From assembly GCF_900110925.1 (NCBI RefSeq), contig NZ_FOFP01000015.1, positions 78,712 through 142,711 of the forward strand: a DNA stretch of 64,000 nt. The letters run 5' to 3'. Position 1 is the stretch's first letter. Each line of letters begins with the position of its first letter. Under the pieces are notes generated by a model, which had not been told where the DNA came from, did not search any database, and saw nothing but the letters and a program-made list of their open reading frames with translations. The DNA is from Pseudomonas cuatrocienegasensis (lineage in GTDB: Bacteria > Pseudomonadota > Gammaproteobacteria > Pseudomonadales > Pseudomonadaceae). The translations under genes were made by a program, and so were the position numbers. Below, piece after piece: positions 54,038 to 63,985 of this stretch.

Positions 54038-54155
54038 GGAGAATCCTTGGGGTGTCGAGAGATTTAGAGGCGGCATTATGGACGCTGTGAGGCCGCCTGC
54101 AAACCGCCTGTCCTGCGCCTGCTCGGCTGCAGCAAAGTGCGTATAATGCCGCGCC

Positions 54156-56477
54156 ATGACTCGTACCCGATCCCCCCGTTCCCGTTCTAAACGCCGCCCT
54201 TCGCGCGGCCTGCGTCCACTGCTTGGCTGGGCTGTGAAGCTCGGCCTGGTCGGTCTGGTGGTGCTGGCTGGCTTTGCGGTTTACCTCGATGCCGTGGTCC
54301 AGGAGAAGTTCTCCGGCAAACGCTGGACCGTGCCAGCCAAGGTTTATGCCCGGCCGCTTGAGCTGTTCGTCGGGCAGAAACTGGCCAAGGATGACTTCCT
54401 CAAGGAAGTCGATGCCCTGGGCTATCGCCGCGAAACTGCGGTCGATGGGCCGGGTGGTGTGTCGGTGGCTGGCAATACCATCGAGTTGCACTCGCGGGGC
54501 TTTCAATTCTACGAAGGCAATGAGCCGTCACAGCGTGTACGTGTGCGCTTTTCGGGCGATTACGTGGCGGCGCTGAGCCAGGCCAATGGCAGCAATCTGG
54601 CTGTTGCACGCCTGGAGCCGATGCTGATCGGCGGCCTGTACCCGGCGCATCAGGAAGACCGCGTGCTGATCAAGCTGGACCAGGTGCCGCCCTACCTGAT
54701 CGAGACGCTGGTGGCCGTTGAGGATCGCGAGTTCTTCAATCACTTCGGCGTATCACCCAAATCGGTCGCCCGTGCCATCTGGGTTAACGCCTCGGCCGGC
54801 CAGGTGCGCCAGGGTGGCAGCACCCTGACCCAGCAGTTGGTGAAAAACTTCTACCTGACCAACGAGCGCAGCCTGACCCGTAAGGCCACCGAGGCCATGA
54901 TGGCTGTGCTGCTGGAGCTGCATTACGACAAACGCGAGATTCTCGAGGCCTACCTTAACGAGGTGTTCCTCGGCCAGGATGGCCAGCGCGCCGTGCATGG
55001 CTTCGGCTTGGCCAGCCAGTATTTTTTCAGCCAGCCGCTGTCGGAGCTCAAGCTGCACCAGGTGGCCTTGCTGGTCGGTATGGTCAAAGGGCCGACGTTC
55101 TACAACCCACGACGCAATCCGGAGCGTGCGCTGGAGCGGCGCAATCTGGTGCTCGACGTACTGGCTGAGCAGGGCGTGGCCTCTGCCGAAGAAGTTGAAA
55201 CCGCCAAACAGCGCCCCTTGGGCGTGACCCAGCGCGGCAGTATGGCTAACAGCTCGTTTCCAGCGTTCCTCGATCTGGTCAAGCGCCAGTTACGTGAGGA
55301 CTACCGCGAGGAAGACCTGACCGAAGAGGGGCTGCGAATCTTCACCAGCTTCGATCCCATCCTCCAACTCAAGGCTGAGAGTGCGCTGAGCGACAGCCTC
55401 AAGCGCCTTTCCGGACGCAAGGGCGTCGACGAAGTCGAAGCCGGCATGGTGGTGACCAATCCGGAAACTGGCGAAGTGCAGGCGATGATCGGTAGTCGCC
55501 AACCGCGCTTTGCCGGGTTTAACCGAGCGATTGATGCGGTACGGCCGATTGGCTCGCTGATCAAACCAGCGATTTATCTCACAGCACTGGAACGGCCCAG
55601 CCAATACACCCTGACCAGTTTCCTCGAGGACGAGCCATTCTCGGTCAAGGGGCAGGATGGTCAGGTCTGGCGCCCACAGAACTACGACCGCAAGGCGCAC
55701 GGCACCATCTACCTGTACCAGGGGTTGGTCCATTCCTACAACCTGTCGACTGCCAAGCTCGGTCTGGAACTGGGCGTGCCGACCGTGCTCAAAACCCTTG
55801 ATCGGATGGGCGTGAGTCGCCAGTGGCCGGCCTATCCGTCCATGTTGCTGGGGGCGGGAGCCTTGAGCCCGCTGGACGTCGCGGGGATGTACCAAACATT
55901 GGCCAATGGTGGCTTCAACACACCGCTGCGCGGCATTCGCAGTGTGCTGACCGCCGAAGGGCAGCCGCTTGGCCGCTACCCGTATCAGATTCAGCAGCGC
56001 TTCGATGCAGGTGCTATCTACCTGTTGCAGAATGCGATGCAGCGCACCATGCGCGAAGGTACTGGGCGCTCGGTGTACAACCAGTTGCCGGCCTCCCTGG
56101 CGTTGGCTGGCAAGACCGGCACCAGTAACGATTCGCGCGACAGCTGGTTTGCCGGTTTCGGCCAAGACGTGCTGGCGGTGGTCTGGCTCGGCCGCGATGA
56201 CAACGGCCCAACGCCGCTGACAGGCGCGACTGGTGCCTTGCAGGTCTGGACAGATTTCATGCGCAAGGCTGACCCCTTGCCGCTGGACATGCCGATGCCG
56301 GACAACGTGGTGCAGGCGTGGATTAATCCCACGACTGGTCAGGGCTCGGACCCGAGCTGCCCTGGCGCGGTGCAGATGCCGTATATTCGCGGCAGTGAAC
56401 CCGCGGCAGGTCAAGCCTGCGGCATCCAGGCGCCGGTCGATTCGGTGATGGATTGGGTACGTGGCTGGTTGGACTAA
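54156..56477 (+). CDS. mrcB: Bifunctional penicillin-binding protein 1B
   Basis: A 773-residue class A peptidoglycan synthase. It has a short basic cytoplasmic tail, one membrane span (about residues 29-48), a UB2H-type domain, and a GT51 glycosyltransferase domain with VEDREFFNHFGV and GGSTLTQQLVKN. The transpeptidase domain has catalytic Ser in RPIGSLIKPAIY, SYNLSTAK and the KTGTS motif in LAGKTGTSNDSRD. It is followed 16 bases later by its lipoprotein activator gene. Confidence 0.97.
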   Translation: MTRTRSPRSRSKRRPSRGLRPLLGWAVKLGLVGLVVLAGFAVYLDAVVQEKFSGKRWTVPAKVYARPLELFVGQKLAKDDFLKEVDALGYRRETAVDGPGGVSVAGNTIELHSRGFQFYEGNEPSQRVRVRFSGDYVAALSQANGSNLAVARLEPMLIGGLYPAHQEDRVLIKLDQVPPYLIETLVAVEDREFFNHFGVSPKSVARAIWVNASAGQVRQGGSTLTQQLVKNFYLTNERSLTRKATEAMMAVLLELHYDKREILEAYLNEVFLGQDGQRAVHGFGLASQYFFSQPLSELKLHQVALLVGMVKGPTFYNPRRNPERALERRNLVLDVLAEQGVASAEEVETAKQRPLGVTQRGSMANSSFPAFLDLVKRQLREDYREEDLTEEGLRIFTSFDPILQLKAESALSDSLKRLSGRKGVDEVEAGMVVTNPETGEVQAMIGSRQPRFAGFNRAIDAVRPIGSLIKPAIYLTALERPSQYTLTSFLEDEPFSVKGQDGQVWRPQNYDRKAHGTIYLYQGLVHSYNLSTAKLGLELGVPTVLKTLDRMGVSRQWPAYPSMLLGAGALSPLDVAGMYQTLANGGFNTPLRGIRSVLTAEGQPLGRYPYQIQQRFDAGAIYLLQNAMQRTMREGTGRSVYNQLPASLALAGKTGTSNDSRDSWFAGFGQDVLAVVWLGRDDNGPTPLTGATGALQVWTDFMRKADPLPLDMPMPDNVVQAWINPTTGQGSDPSCPGAVQMPYIRGSEPAAGQACGIQAPVDSVMDWVRGWLD

Positions 56478-56493
56478 GACGAGAGGGTGTGTT

Positions 56494-57219
56494 GTGGCTA
56501 AGTGGCTGATTCCTGTTTTAACCGCGTCTATGGTTCTGGGTGGTTGTGCCAGTGTCCCGCGGGGTTCCATTCCAGTGGTCGACTCGGGTACTTCGGCTTC
56601 CGAATTGCAGGATGGCGGCAGCGCTGGTTACGCCAGTGCAGCGCCCCAGGCGTCCATGCAGAGCGCGCCGGAGGACTCCGGTGTGGTGGTCATGGTGCCG
56701 GGCGGCAGTTCGGCGCCGATCCAAACGTTTCCTGCTTCCGGTGCCGGCGGCGGTATTGCCAATCAGCAGCCGCTGACTTTCGGTTCTGGCAGTGACGTAC
56801 CTGCTGCGCCGTCGAGTGGTACTTTCACTGCGCCTTCTATGCCGAGCCAGCCGAGCGGGATTCCCAGTGGCGGTGGTCTCGCCGCGGATGAGCAGCTCGA
56901 CGGCCCGGTGCTGGCTTTGCTGACATCCGCCCAGCAGCTGCAGGGAAGTGGCGATCTCAATGGCGCTGCATCAAGCCTGGAGCGCGCCCAGCGTATCGCA
57001 CCCCGTGAGCCCCAGGTGCTCTATCGTCTGGCCGAAGTGCGCCTGGCGCAGGGTGATGCCGCTCAAGCCGAGCAGTTCGCCCGGCGTGGGCTGAGTTATG
57101 CCAGTGGTCGCCCGGCGCTGCAGGCCAGCCTGTGGGACCTGATCGCCCAGGCGCGGGAGCGCCAGGGTGATCCGGCAGGTGCTGCTCAGGCCCGTGAGCA
57201 GGCGCGGGTCAACCTCTGA
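56494..57219 (+). CDS. lpoP: Outer membrane lipoprotein activator of PBP1b (LpoP)
   Basis: A 241-residue lipoprotein with signal peptide and lipobox (VAKWLIPVLTASMVLGGC) and a long low-complexity Ser/Gly/Pro-rich linker (about residues 20-130). A C-terminal tetratricopeptide-like domain follows (LALLTSAQQLQGSGDLNGAA...APREPQVLYRLAEVRLAQGD). This architecture and the position directly after mrcB match LpoP of P. aeruginosa, which crosses the periplasm to activate PBP1b. Start GTG 56494. Its stop shares a base with the next gene. Confidence 0.88.
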   Translation: MAKWLIPVLTASMVLGGCASVPRGSIPVVDSGTSASELQDGGSAGYASAAPQASMQSAPEDSGVVVMVPGGSSAPIQTFPASGAGGGIANQQPLTFGSGSDVPAAPSSGTFTAPSMPSQPSGIPSGGGLAADEQLDGPVLALLTSAQQLQGSGDLNGAASSLERAQRIAPREPQVLYRLAEVRLAQGDAAQAEQFARRGLSYASGRPALQASLWDLIAQARERQGDPAGAAQAREQARVNL

Positions 57220-57548
57220 TGGATGCGCGTTTTCCAGCAGTCGCTCAACAGATATTGCTGATCGAGCGTGAGTTGCGCGTGCAAGGCTGGTGGGAAGAGC
57301 AAGCGCCTAGCGCTGAAGCGCTCGCCAGCGTAGAGCCCTTCTGTGTCGACAGCCTGGCGTTCGAACAGTGGCTGCAGTGGATCTTTCTGCCGCGGATGAA
57401 GGATTTGCTTGAAGCCGGTGCGGCGTTGCCTAGGGTTTCCGGCATTCAACCGATGGCCGAGCAGGTTTATGGCCAGCAAGCTCGTGCCCAGGGACTTATC
57501 GTGTTGCTGGGTGAGTTCGATGCGCTGATAGGTGGTTCTGCCTCCTGA
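57219..57548 (+). CDS. yqcC: YqcC family protein
   Basis: A 109-residue helical protein of the YqcC/DUF446 family: ILLIERELRVQGWWEEQAPSAEALASVEPFCVDSLAFEQWLQWIFLPRMKDLLE. It is coupled to lpoP (TGATG). No biochemical function is known to me. A hairpin GCAGGGCA-AAGTC-TGCCCTGC directly follows. Confidence 0.88.
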   Translation: MDARFPAVAQQILLIERELRVQGWWEEQAPSAEALASVEPFCVDSLAFEQWLQWIFLPRMKDLLEAGAALPRVSGIQPMAEQVYGQQARAQGLIVLLGEFDALIGGSAS

Positions 57549-57569
57549 GCAGGGCAAAGTCTGCCCTGC
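57548..57569. terminator. Bidirectional hairpin between yqcC and the DUF4124 gene
   Basis: AGCAGGGCA-AAGTC-TGCCCTGCT: a 9-base-pair stem between two convergent genes. T-runs are short on both sides, so strength is uncertain. Confidence 0.6.
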
Positions 57570-57593
57570 TCATACTGTAGAGCCCCTGCAGTG

Positions 57594-58037
57594 TTATTTG
57601 CAGGTCTCCTCTATTGCCTTGCGTGCCTCCGTGATGCGCGCCTGGCGTTCATCTTCGCCCAAACGCCTGACTTCGCCATCCACTTCGACACGAACTCGCG
57701 GGTTGTTCTCTAGCTGAGCCAGGTTGTTCCGCTGCGCTTCGCAGTACTTGCGCCGCTCTGCTTCCTGGGCGGCGACATCCTTGCGGACCTGCTCGTTGAT
57801 CGCTTCCTGCTCGGGGTCGGCAATGCTGTCGAATGTAGGCGCAGCGGGCGTCGGCGGTGTTTCTGCAGGGCGCGGCGGTGGCGCGCTGGTGTTGATTTGC
57901 GTGGCCTGTTGGCCCTGGGGCGGCTGGGCGCCGAAGTGCGTGACGCCCTGGGCATCGACCCATTTGTACACCTGGCTGGCCATGACGGGAGCGCTGAGGG
58001 CGAGCAGCAGGCTGCTGACGAGGATCGTGCGGCGCAT
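57594..58037 (-). CDS. DUF4124 domain periplasmic protein
   Basis: A 147-residue protein with a signal peptide (MRRTILVSSLLLALSAPVMA) and an N-terminal DUF4124 domain (SQVYKWVDAQGVTHFGAQPP). A Pro/Ala-rich linker and a charged helical, coiled-coil-like C-terminus with two cysteines follow. The domain occurs widely in proteobacterial envelope proteins without assigned function. Confidence 0.82.
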   Translation of the reverse strand: MRRTILVSSLLLALSAPVMASQVYKWVDAQGVTHFGAQPPQGQQATQINTSAPPPRPAETPPTPAAPTFDSIADPEQEAINEQVRKDVAAQEAERRKYCEAQRNNLAQLENNPRVRVEVDGEVRRLGEDERQARITEARKAIEETCK

Positions 58038-58407
58038 GGGGTTTCCTTCTGGTGAGCGCTGGGGCTTCTGAATAGCCTGGCATTACTATAACCAAAAGCA
58101 CGGTGCCGTCATCCTGCGCTGCGTCACAGCAGAAGATTAGAGAATCAACAACGGATGACTTGACTTGCTGGCGCCGAATCCGAACAATTCCAAGCTCGCT
58201 GTAGTGGAGTCGGCCGCAAGCAGGCTTTAGCTCAGCAGACATGAGGCGCACACCCGCGCCGACCTGTAACACCCGCAACGCGTTACCTCGCGCTGGGTGG
58301 GAATGCTCCGCAACACCAAGGCGCTTTCCCAATACTTGCTCAGTTGTAGCTGACGTAGTCGGCGACCACCGTCGCTCATGCTCTGCTGACAGTAAACCTA
58401 TCTTGGG

Positions 58408-58424
58408 CCGTCCACCGTGGGCGG
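58408..58424 (+). promoter_or_regulatory. Leader hairpin before ilvI
   Basis: CCGTCCA-CCG-TGGGCGG forms a 7-base-pair stem, 28 bases before the ilvI start, followed by TCTTCTGGCGTTTT. It sits at the end of a 410-base gene-free stretch (58038-58451). No leader peptide rich in branched-chain codons was found, so classical attenuation is unsupported. The rest of the stretch presumably holds the ilvI promoter but shows no clear element. Confidence 0.35.
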
Positions 58425-58451
58425 TCTTCTGGCGTTTTAGAGGTGAACAAC

Positions 58452-60176
58452 GTGGAGCTTTTATCCGGCGCTGAAATGGTCGTCCGCTTTTTGCGTGACG
58501 AAGGCGTTAAGCATATCTATGGGTACCCGGGCGGTGCCCTCCTGCACATCTACGATGCCCTGTTCAAAGAACCGGAAGTCAGCCATATCCTGGTTCGCCA
58601 CGAGCAGGCCGCCACGCACATGGCTGATGGATATGCCCGTGCCACCGGCAAGGCCGGTGTGGTGCTGGTGACCTCCGGTCCTGGTGCGACCAATGCGATC
58701 ACCGGGATCGCCACGGCCTATATGGACTCCATTCCGATGGTCGTCCTGTCCGGTCAGGTCCCGAGCAACATGGTCGGCACCGATGCCTTCCAGGAAACCG
58801 ACATGATCGGTATCTCGCGGCCTATCGTGAAGCACAGCTTCATGATCAAGCATGCCTCGGAAATCCCGGAAGTCATGAAAAAGGCGTTCTACCTGGCCGA
58901 GTCCGGTCGCCCGGGTCCGGTGGTTGTGGACATTCCCAAGGACATGACCAACCCAGCGGAAAAATTCGAGTACGTGTACCCGAAGAAAGCCAAGCTGCGC
59001 TCTTACAGCCCGGCACTGCGCGGTCACTCCGGGCAGATCCGCAAGGCGGCCGAGCTGTTGCTGACGGCTAAACGCCCGGTGATGTACTCCGGCGGCGGCG
59101 TGATTATGGGCGGTGCGGCCGCGCCGCTGACAGAACTGGCGCAGATGCTCAACCTGCCGGTGACCAACACCCTGATGGGGCTGGGTGGTTATCCCGGTAC
59201 CGATCGCCAGTTCCTCGGCATGCTCGGTATGCACGGCAGCTACACCGCTAACCTGGCCATGCACCATGCTGACGTAATCCTGGCTGTGGGTGCGCGCTTC
59301 GATGACCGGGTGATCAATGGCGCGAGCAAGTTCTGTCCGAACGCCAAGATCATTCATATCGACATCGACCCGGCCTCTATCTCCAAGACCATCAAGGCCG
59401 ACATTCCGATCGTCGGGCCGGTCGACAGCGTGCTGACCGAGATGGTCGCCATCCTCAAGGAGATTGGCGAGCACCTGAACAAGGACGCGCTGGCCAGTTG
59501 GTGGAAGCAGATCGAAGAGTGGCGTGGCAGTCGCGGTATGTTCCCTTACGAGAAGGGCGACGGCAGCATCATCAAGCCGCAGACCGTGATCGAAATGCTC
59601 AGCGAAGTCACCCGGGGCGATGCCTTCGTCACCTCCGATGTTGGTCAGCACCAGATGTTCGCGGCGCAGTACTACCGCTTCAACAAGCCCAATCGCTGGA
59701 TCAACTCCGGTGGCCTGGGCACCATGGGCTTCGGTTTTCCTGCCGCCATGGGCGTGAAGCTAAGCTTCCCGGACGATGATGTTGCTTGCGTAACCGGCGA
59801 GGGCAGCATCCAGATGAACATTCAGGAGCTGTCGACCTGCATGCAGTACGGTCTGCCGGTGAAAATTGTCAACCTGAATAACGGTGCGCTGGGTATGGTG
59901 CGCCAGTGGCAGGACATGAACTACGGCAGCCGTCACTCGCACTCTTACATGGAGTCGCTGCCTGACTTCGTCAAACTGGCCGAGGCCTACGGCCATGTCG
60001 GTATCCGCATCACCGAACTGAAGGACCTCAAGCCGAAGCTCGAAGAAGCGTTTGCGATGAAGGATCGTCTGGTGTTCCTCGATATCCAGGTCGATACCAG
60101 TGAGCACGTCTACCCCATGCAGATCAAAGACGGCTCGATGCGCGATATGTGGCTGAGCAAGACGGAGCGTACCTAA
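58452..60176 (+). CDS. ilvI: Acetolactate synthase large subunit
   Basis: First common enzyme of branched-chain amino acid synthesis; a thiamine-diphosphate enzyme of 574 residues. It shows IYGYPGGALLHIYDAL with RHEQAATHMADGYARATG (catalytic Glu), FAD-region motifs, and the ThDP-binding GEGSIQMNIQELSTCMQYGLPVKIVNLNN. GTG 58452 is preferred over GTG 58443 because AGAGG lies 8 bases before it and the protein then starts with the family's ELLSGAEM. ilvH follows after 2 bases. Confidence 0.95.
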   Translation: MELLSGAEMVVRFLRDEGVKHIYGYPGGALLHIYDALFKEPEVSHILVRHEQAATHMADGYARATGKAGVVLVTSGPGATNAITGIATAYMDSIPMVVLSGQVPSNMVGTDAFQETDMIGISRPIVKHSFMIKHASEIPEVMKKAFYLAESGRPGPVVVDIPKDMTNPAEKFEYVYPKKAKLRSYSPALRGHSGQIRKAAELLLTAKRPVMYSGGGVIMGGAAAPLTELAQMLNLPVTNTLMGLGGYPGTDRQFLGMLGMHGSYTANLAMHHADVILAVGARFDDRVINGASKFCPNAKIIHIDIDPASISKTIKADIPIVGPVDSVLTEMVAILKEIGEHLNKDALASWWKQIEEWRGSRGMFPYEKGDGSIIKPQTVIEMLSEVTRGDAFVTSDVGQHQMFAAQYYRFNKPNRWINSGGLGTMGFGFPAAMGVKLSFPDDDVACVTGEGSIQMNIQELSTCMQYGLPVKIVNLNNGALGMVRQWQDMNYGSRHSHSYMESLPDFVKLAEAYGHVGIRITELKDLKPKLEEAFAMKDRLVFLDIQVDTSEHVYPMQIKDGSMRDMWLSKTERT

Positions 60177-60178
60177 TC

Positions 60179-60670
60179 ATGCGACACATCATCTCTCTGC
60201 TGATGGAAAACGAGCCCGGTGCACTGTCGCGTGTGGTTGGGCTGTTCTCGCAACGCAACTACAACATCGAAAGCCTGACCGTGGCACCGACCGAAGACCC
60301 GACTCTGTCGCGTCTGACGTTGACTACTGTGGGTCAGGACGATGTGATCGAGCAGATCACCAAGAACCTCAACAAGTTGATCGAAGTGGTCAAGCTGGTC
60401 GACCTGTCAGAAAGCGCGCACATCGAGCGCGAGCTGATGCTGGTCAAGGTCAAGGCCACCGGTGCCCAGCGCGCCGAGGTCAAGCGCACCACCGACATCT
60501 TCCGTGGGCAGATCGTCGACGTGAACACCAGCGTGTACACCATTCAGCTGGCGGGTACGAGCGACAAGCTGGACAGCTTTATCCAGGCCATTGGCACGGC
60601 TTCGATTCTGGAAACCGTGCGCAGCGGTGTTACCGGTATCGCCCGTGGCGACAAGGTGTTGAGCATCTGA
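60179..60670 (+). CDS. ilvH: Acetolactate synthase small (regulatory) subunit
   Basis: A 163-residue regulatory subunit that confers valine feedback inhibition. It has an N-terminal ACT domain (HIISLLMENEPGALSRVVGLFSQRNYNIESLTV) and a C-terminal domain with ELMLVKV and GVTGIARGDKVL. It is followed by a strong terminator, so ilvIH forms one unit. Confidence 0.97.
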   Translation: MRHIISLLMENEPGALSRVVGLFSQRNYNIESLTVAPTEDPTLSRLTLTTVGQDDVIEQITKNLNKLIEVVKLVDLSESAHIERELMLVKVKATGAQRAEVKRTTDIFRGQIVDVNTSVYTIQLAGTSDKLDSFIQAIGTASILETVRSGVTGIARGDKVLSI

Positions 60671-60690
60671 TCGCGTTGTACTGATTAAAC

Positions 60691-60729
60691 AAAAAGCCCT
60701 CGGGGGGACTCTCTCCCGAGGGCTTTTTG
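60691..60729 (+). terminator. Terminator of ilvIH
   Basis: AAAAAGCCCTCGGG...CCCGAGGGCTTTTTG: a 14-base-pair stem with T-run, usable from both strands and so also for the convergent ilvY. Confidence 0.93.
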
Positions 60730-60753
60730 TTTTTCAGGTGCCGTAGAACGGCT

Positions 60754-61635
60754 TCAGCCCTGACGATTCCAGAAGGCATTGATCAACGGCTCTTTAAGAC
60801 GCTTGCCCAGGGCGAACAGGCCGATGTCGTAGGCGGTTAATGGCGGTTGAATATCGTAGATGCGGATGCGTGCAGTCAGCGGGCTGTTATCGAGGACGAT
60901 CTGCGGCACCACGCCAATACCAAAGCCCAGGCTCACCATGCTGACGATGGCTTCATTGCCGCTCACCTGGGCGTAGATGCGTGGCTTGATATTGTGGCTT
61001 TTCAGCCAGCGGTCGGTGCGGGTTCGCGCGAGGCCTTCTTCCGAGAGAATCATCGGCACGTCCCGCCACGTCTCCGCGCTGGGGTGTTTCAGTTGTTCTT
61101 CGGTGAGTAGCTGCGGCGATAGCGGGCCGATAAAGCACAATGCGGAGCGGGCAATCGATTGAAACTCGACGCCGGGGGGCAGGCTGTCGGGGCGGGCGCC
61201 GATGGCGAGGTCTTCCAGCCCTTCCTGCACGCGCTCGACCGCTTTTGCCGGGTCGCCAGTGTGCAGCTTCATTTCAATGCGTGGGTAGTCCTGGCGAAAG
61301 CTGCTCAAAATGTCATAGAGAAAGCTGTAGCTGGCGGTGACCGAGCAATAGAGGGATAACTCCCCGTGCAGGATCAACTGATCCTGCTTGAATGTCTGGC
61401 GTATGGCTTGCCAACCGCTCATGACCCCGCTTGCATACTCGCGAAACTGTTGGCCTTCTCGGGTCAGGTGCACCGAGCGGTTGTCGCGCAAGAACAGCGT
61501 CGCGCCAAGCTCGTCTTCAAGCTGTTTGATGCTGCGGCTGAGCGCTGATGGGCTGACGTGCTGCTCGCGGCTGGTTTTGCCGAAGTGCAGGTTGTCGGCC
61601 AGCGCGAGAAAGAGCCTGAGTGCATGGCTGTCCAT
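60754..61635 (-). CDS. ilvY: LysR-type regulator IlvY
   Basis: A 293-residue LysR-family activator with an N-terminal helix-turn-helix (DSHALRLFLALADNLHFGKTSREQHVSPSALSRSIKQLEDELG) and a substrate-binding domain (GFGIGVVPQIVLDNSPL). It is divergent from ilvC, which IlvY activates in response to acetolactate or acetohydroxybutyrate. ATG 61635 is chosen; the longer frame upstream runs into the control region. Confidence 0.93.
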   Translation of the reverse strand: MDSHALRLFLALADNLHFGKTSREQHVSPSALSRSIKQLEDELGATLFLRDNRSVHLTREGQQFREYASGVMSGWQAIRQTFKQDQLILHGELSLYCSVTASYSFLYDILSSFRQDYPRIEMKLHTGDPAKAVERVQEGLEDLAIGARPDSLPPGVEFQSIARSALCFIGPLSPQLLTEEQLKHPSAETWRDVPMILSEEGLARTRTDRWLKSHNIKPRIYAQVSGNEAIVSMVSLGFGIGVVPQIVLDNSPLTARIRIYDIQPPLTAYDIGLFALGKRLKEPLINAFWNRQG

Positions 61636-61662
61636 AGTCGTTTCACATATCGGCATGTTGTG

Positions 61663-61686
61663 TTGCGAATATATCATTTTACGCAA
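61663..61686. promoter_or_regulatory. IlvY-type operator between ilvY and ilvC
   Basis: TTGCG-N14-CGCAA inverted repeat in the AT-rich part of the 124-base divergent region, in the place where a LysR-type activator would bind to control both genes. Confidence 0.6.
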
Positions 61687-61759
61687 TAGCGCGGATCGCT
61701 TAAGGTGGCTCCGTCGCGGTGCATGCACCCACCCCTTTTCGCTTAAAAGAGCCAAGACC

Positions 61760-62776
<1,017 letters not shown>

Positions 62777-62793
62777 GGCCTCGTCTGCGAGAT

Positions 62794-62822
62794 AAAAAAA
62801 CGCGGCCATGGCCGCGTTTTTT
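62794..62822 (+). terminator. Terminator of ilvC
   Basis: Perfect palindrome CGCGGCCATGGCCGCG flanked by A-run and T-run: a strong rho-independent terminator 18 bases after the ilvC stop. Confidence 0.93.
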
Positions 62823-62930
62823 CATTCTGCAGCAAGGCTCTGGTATAAAGCCGGTACTCACGTCGGAGCCAGGACGAACCCTTGCTCCAGGTCCGTGTCG
62901 AATCTTCAAATCCGCTGCAAGGTGTATTTC

Positions 62931-63746
62931 ATGAGCGAACGTCCAGAACAGCCGTCTTCGGCCCCCGAACCTGAAAGCTTGTTGCCCATCGACGAGCACG
63001 TCGAGGAGGGGCACGACGCAGAAGGGCGCAAGGTTCGCCATCGCGGTATCTATCTGCTGCCCAACCTGTTCACTACCGCCAATCTGTTTGCGGGCTTTTA
63101 CGCGATCATCAATGCTATGAACGGCAACTTCTATGTAGCGGCAGCTGCCGTGTTCGTGGCGATGGTATTGGATGGTCTCGATGGTCGCGTGGCACGTCTG
63201 ACCAATACGCAGAGTGCCTTCGGCGCAGAATACGATTCGCTGTCCGATATGGTGGCCTTCGGTGTAGCGCCGGCGCTATTGGCATTCGAGTGGGCGCTGG
63301 GCAGCATGGGTAAGGTCGGCTGGATGGTCGCCTTCATCTATGTGGCTGGTGCCGCATTGCGCCTGGCGCGTTTCAACACGCAGATCGGCACTACCGACAA
63401 GCGTTACTTCATTGGCCTGGCTAGCCCGGCTGCCGCCGGTGTTGTGGCAGGTACTGTGTGGGCGTTCAGCGACTTTGGTATCCAGGGTTCGAACATGGCC
63501 TTTGTCGTGGCTATCCTGGTCGCAGCGGCTGGTATGTTGATGGTCAGCAATATCAAGTACCACAGCTTTAAGGATCTTGATCTCAAGGGGCGCGTGCCCT
63601 TTGTCGCGATCTTGGCGGTTGTGCTGGTGTTCGCGGTCGTCTTCAGTGATCCGCCGCGTATTCTGTTGCTGATCTTCCTGGCCTATGCGGCCTCTGGGCC
63701 GATCCAATACCTGCTGCAGTTGCGTAAGCGTAAATCCGTCAGCTGA
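62931..63746 (+). CDS. pssA: CDP-diacylglycerol--serine O-phosphatidyltransferase
   Basis: Membrane enzyme making phosphatidylserine, the precursor of phosphatidylethanolamine. The 271 residues have a hydrophilic acidic N-terminal 40 residues, then six to eight spans. The CDP-alcohol phosphotransferase motif DGLDGRVARL...GAEYDSLSD is intact. This is the type II (membrane) PssA. ATG 62931 is used. Confidence 0.95.
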   Translation: MSERPEQPSSAPEPESLLPIDEHVEEGHDAEGRKVRHRGIYLLPNLFTTANLFAGFYAIINAMNGNFYVAAAAVFVAMVLDGLDGRVARLTNTQSAFGAEYDSLSDMVAFGVAPALLAFEWALGSMGKVGWMVAFIYVAGAALRLARFNTQIGTTDKRYFIGLASPAAAGVVAGTVWAFSDFGIQGSNMAFVVAILVAAAGMLMVSNIKYHSFKDLDLKGRVPFVAILAVVLVFAVVFSDPPRILLLIFLAYAASGPIQYLLQLRKRKSVS

Positions 63747-63760
63747 TTTCGCTGCTACCT

Positions 63761-63794
63761 AAAAAGCCGTTGAAGCCTTGCTTCAGCGGCTTTT
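63761..63794 (+). terminator. Terminator of pssA
   Basis: AAAAAGCCGTTGAAGC-CTT-GCTTCAGCGGCTTTT: a long stem with one mismatch and a T-run, 15 bases after the pssA stop. Confidence 0.92.
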
Positions 63795-63858
63795 CTGCTT
63801 CTGGTGCAGGGGTTATTGATCTTTAAGCATGCTTTGCCATCAAATCGTCATAAAACCC

Positions 63859-63886
63859 TTGACGGCATTTCTGCTGTGCCTATAAT
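63859..63886 (+). promoter_or_regulatory. Probable ribosomal RNA operon promoter P1
   Basis: TTGACG (63859-63864), 16-base spacer, TATAAT (63881-63886), then a GCGC-type discriminator. The near-consensus strength and the GC-rich discriminator are typical of stringently controlled rRNA promoters. Confidence 0.75.
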
Positions 63887-63957
63887 GCGCACCTCTTCCG
63901 GCGCGGACTTCTCGGATAACTCGTTTTAAATCAATGAGTTAGCTTAAAAAAGAGGGG

Positions 63958-63985
63958 TTGCAAAGCAGCGAAAGCTGTGTAGAAT
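63958..63985 (+). promoter_or_regulatory. Probable ribosomal RNA operon promoter P2
   Basis: TTGCAA (63958-63963), 16-base spacer, TAGAAT (63980-63985) followed by GCGCC. A tandem promoter about 100 bases after P1. The 16S gene would begin beyond the window; in P. aeruginosa an rRNA operon lies next to pssA. Confidence 0.65.

Noticed and set aside
58241..58474. 77-codon frame overlapping the ilvI start, considered as a leader peptide
   Set aside because: Not enriched in Leu, Val or Ile codons, no ribosome site, and it runs through the ilvI start.
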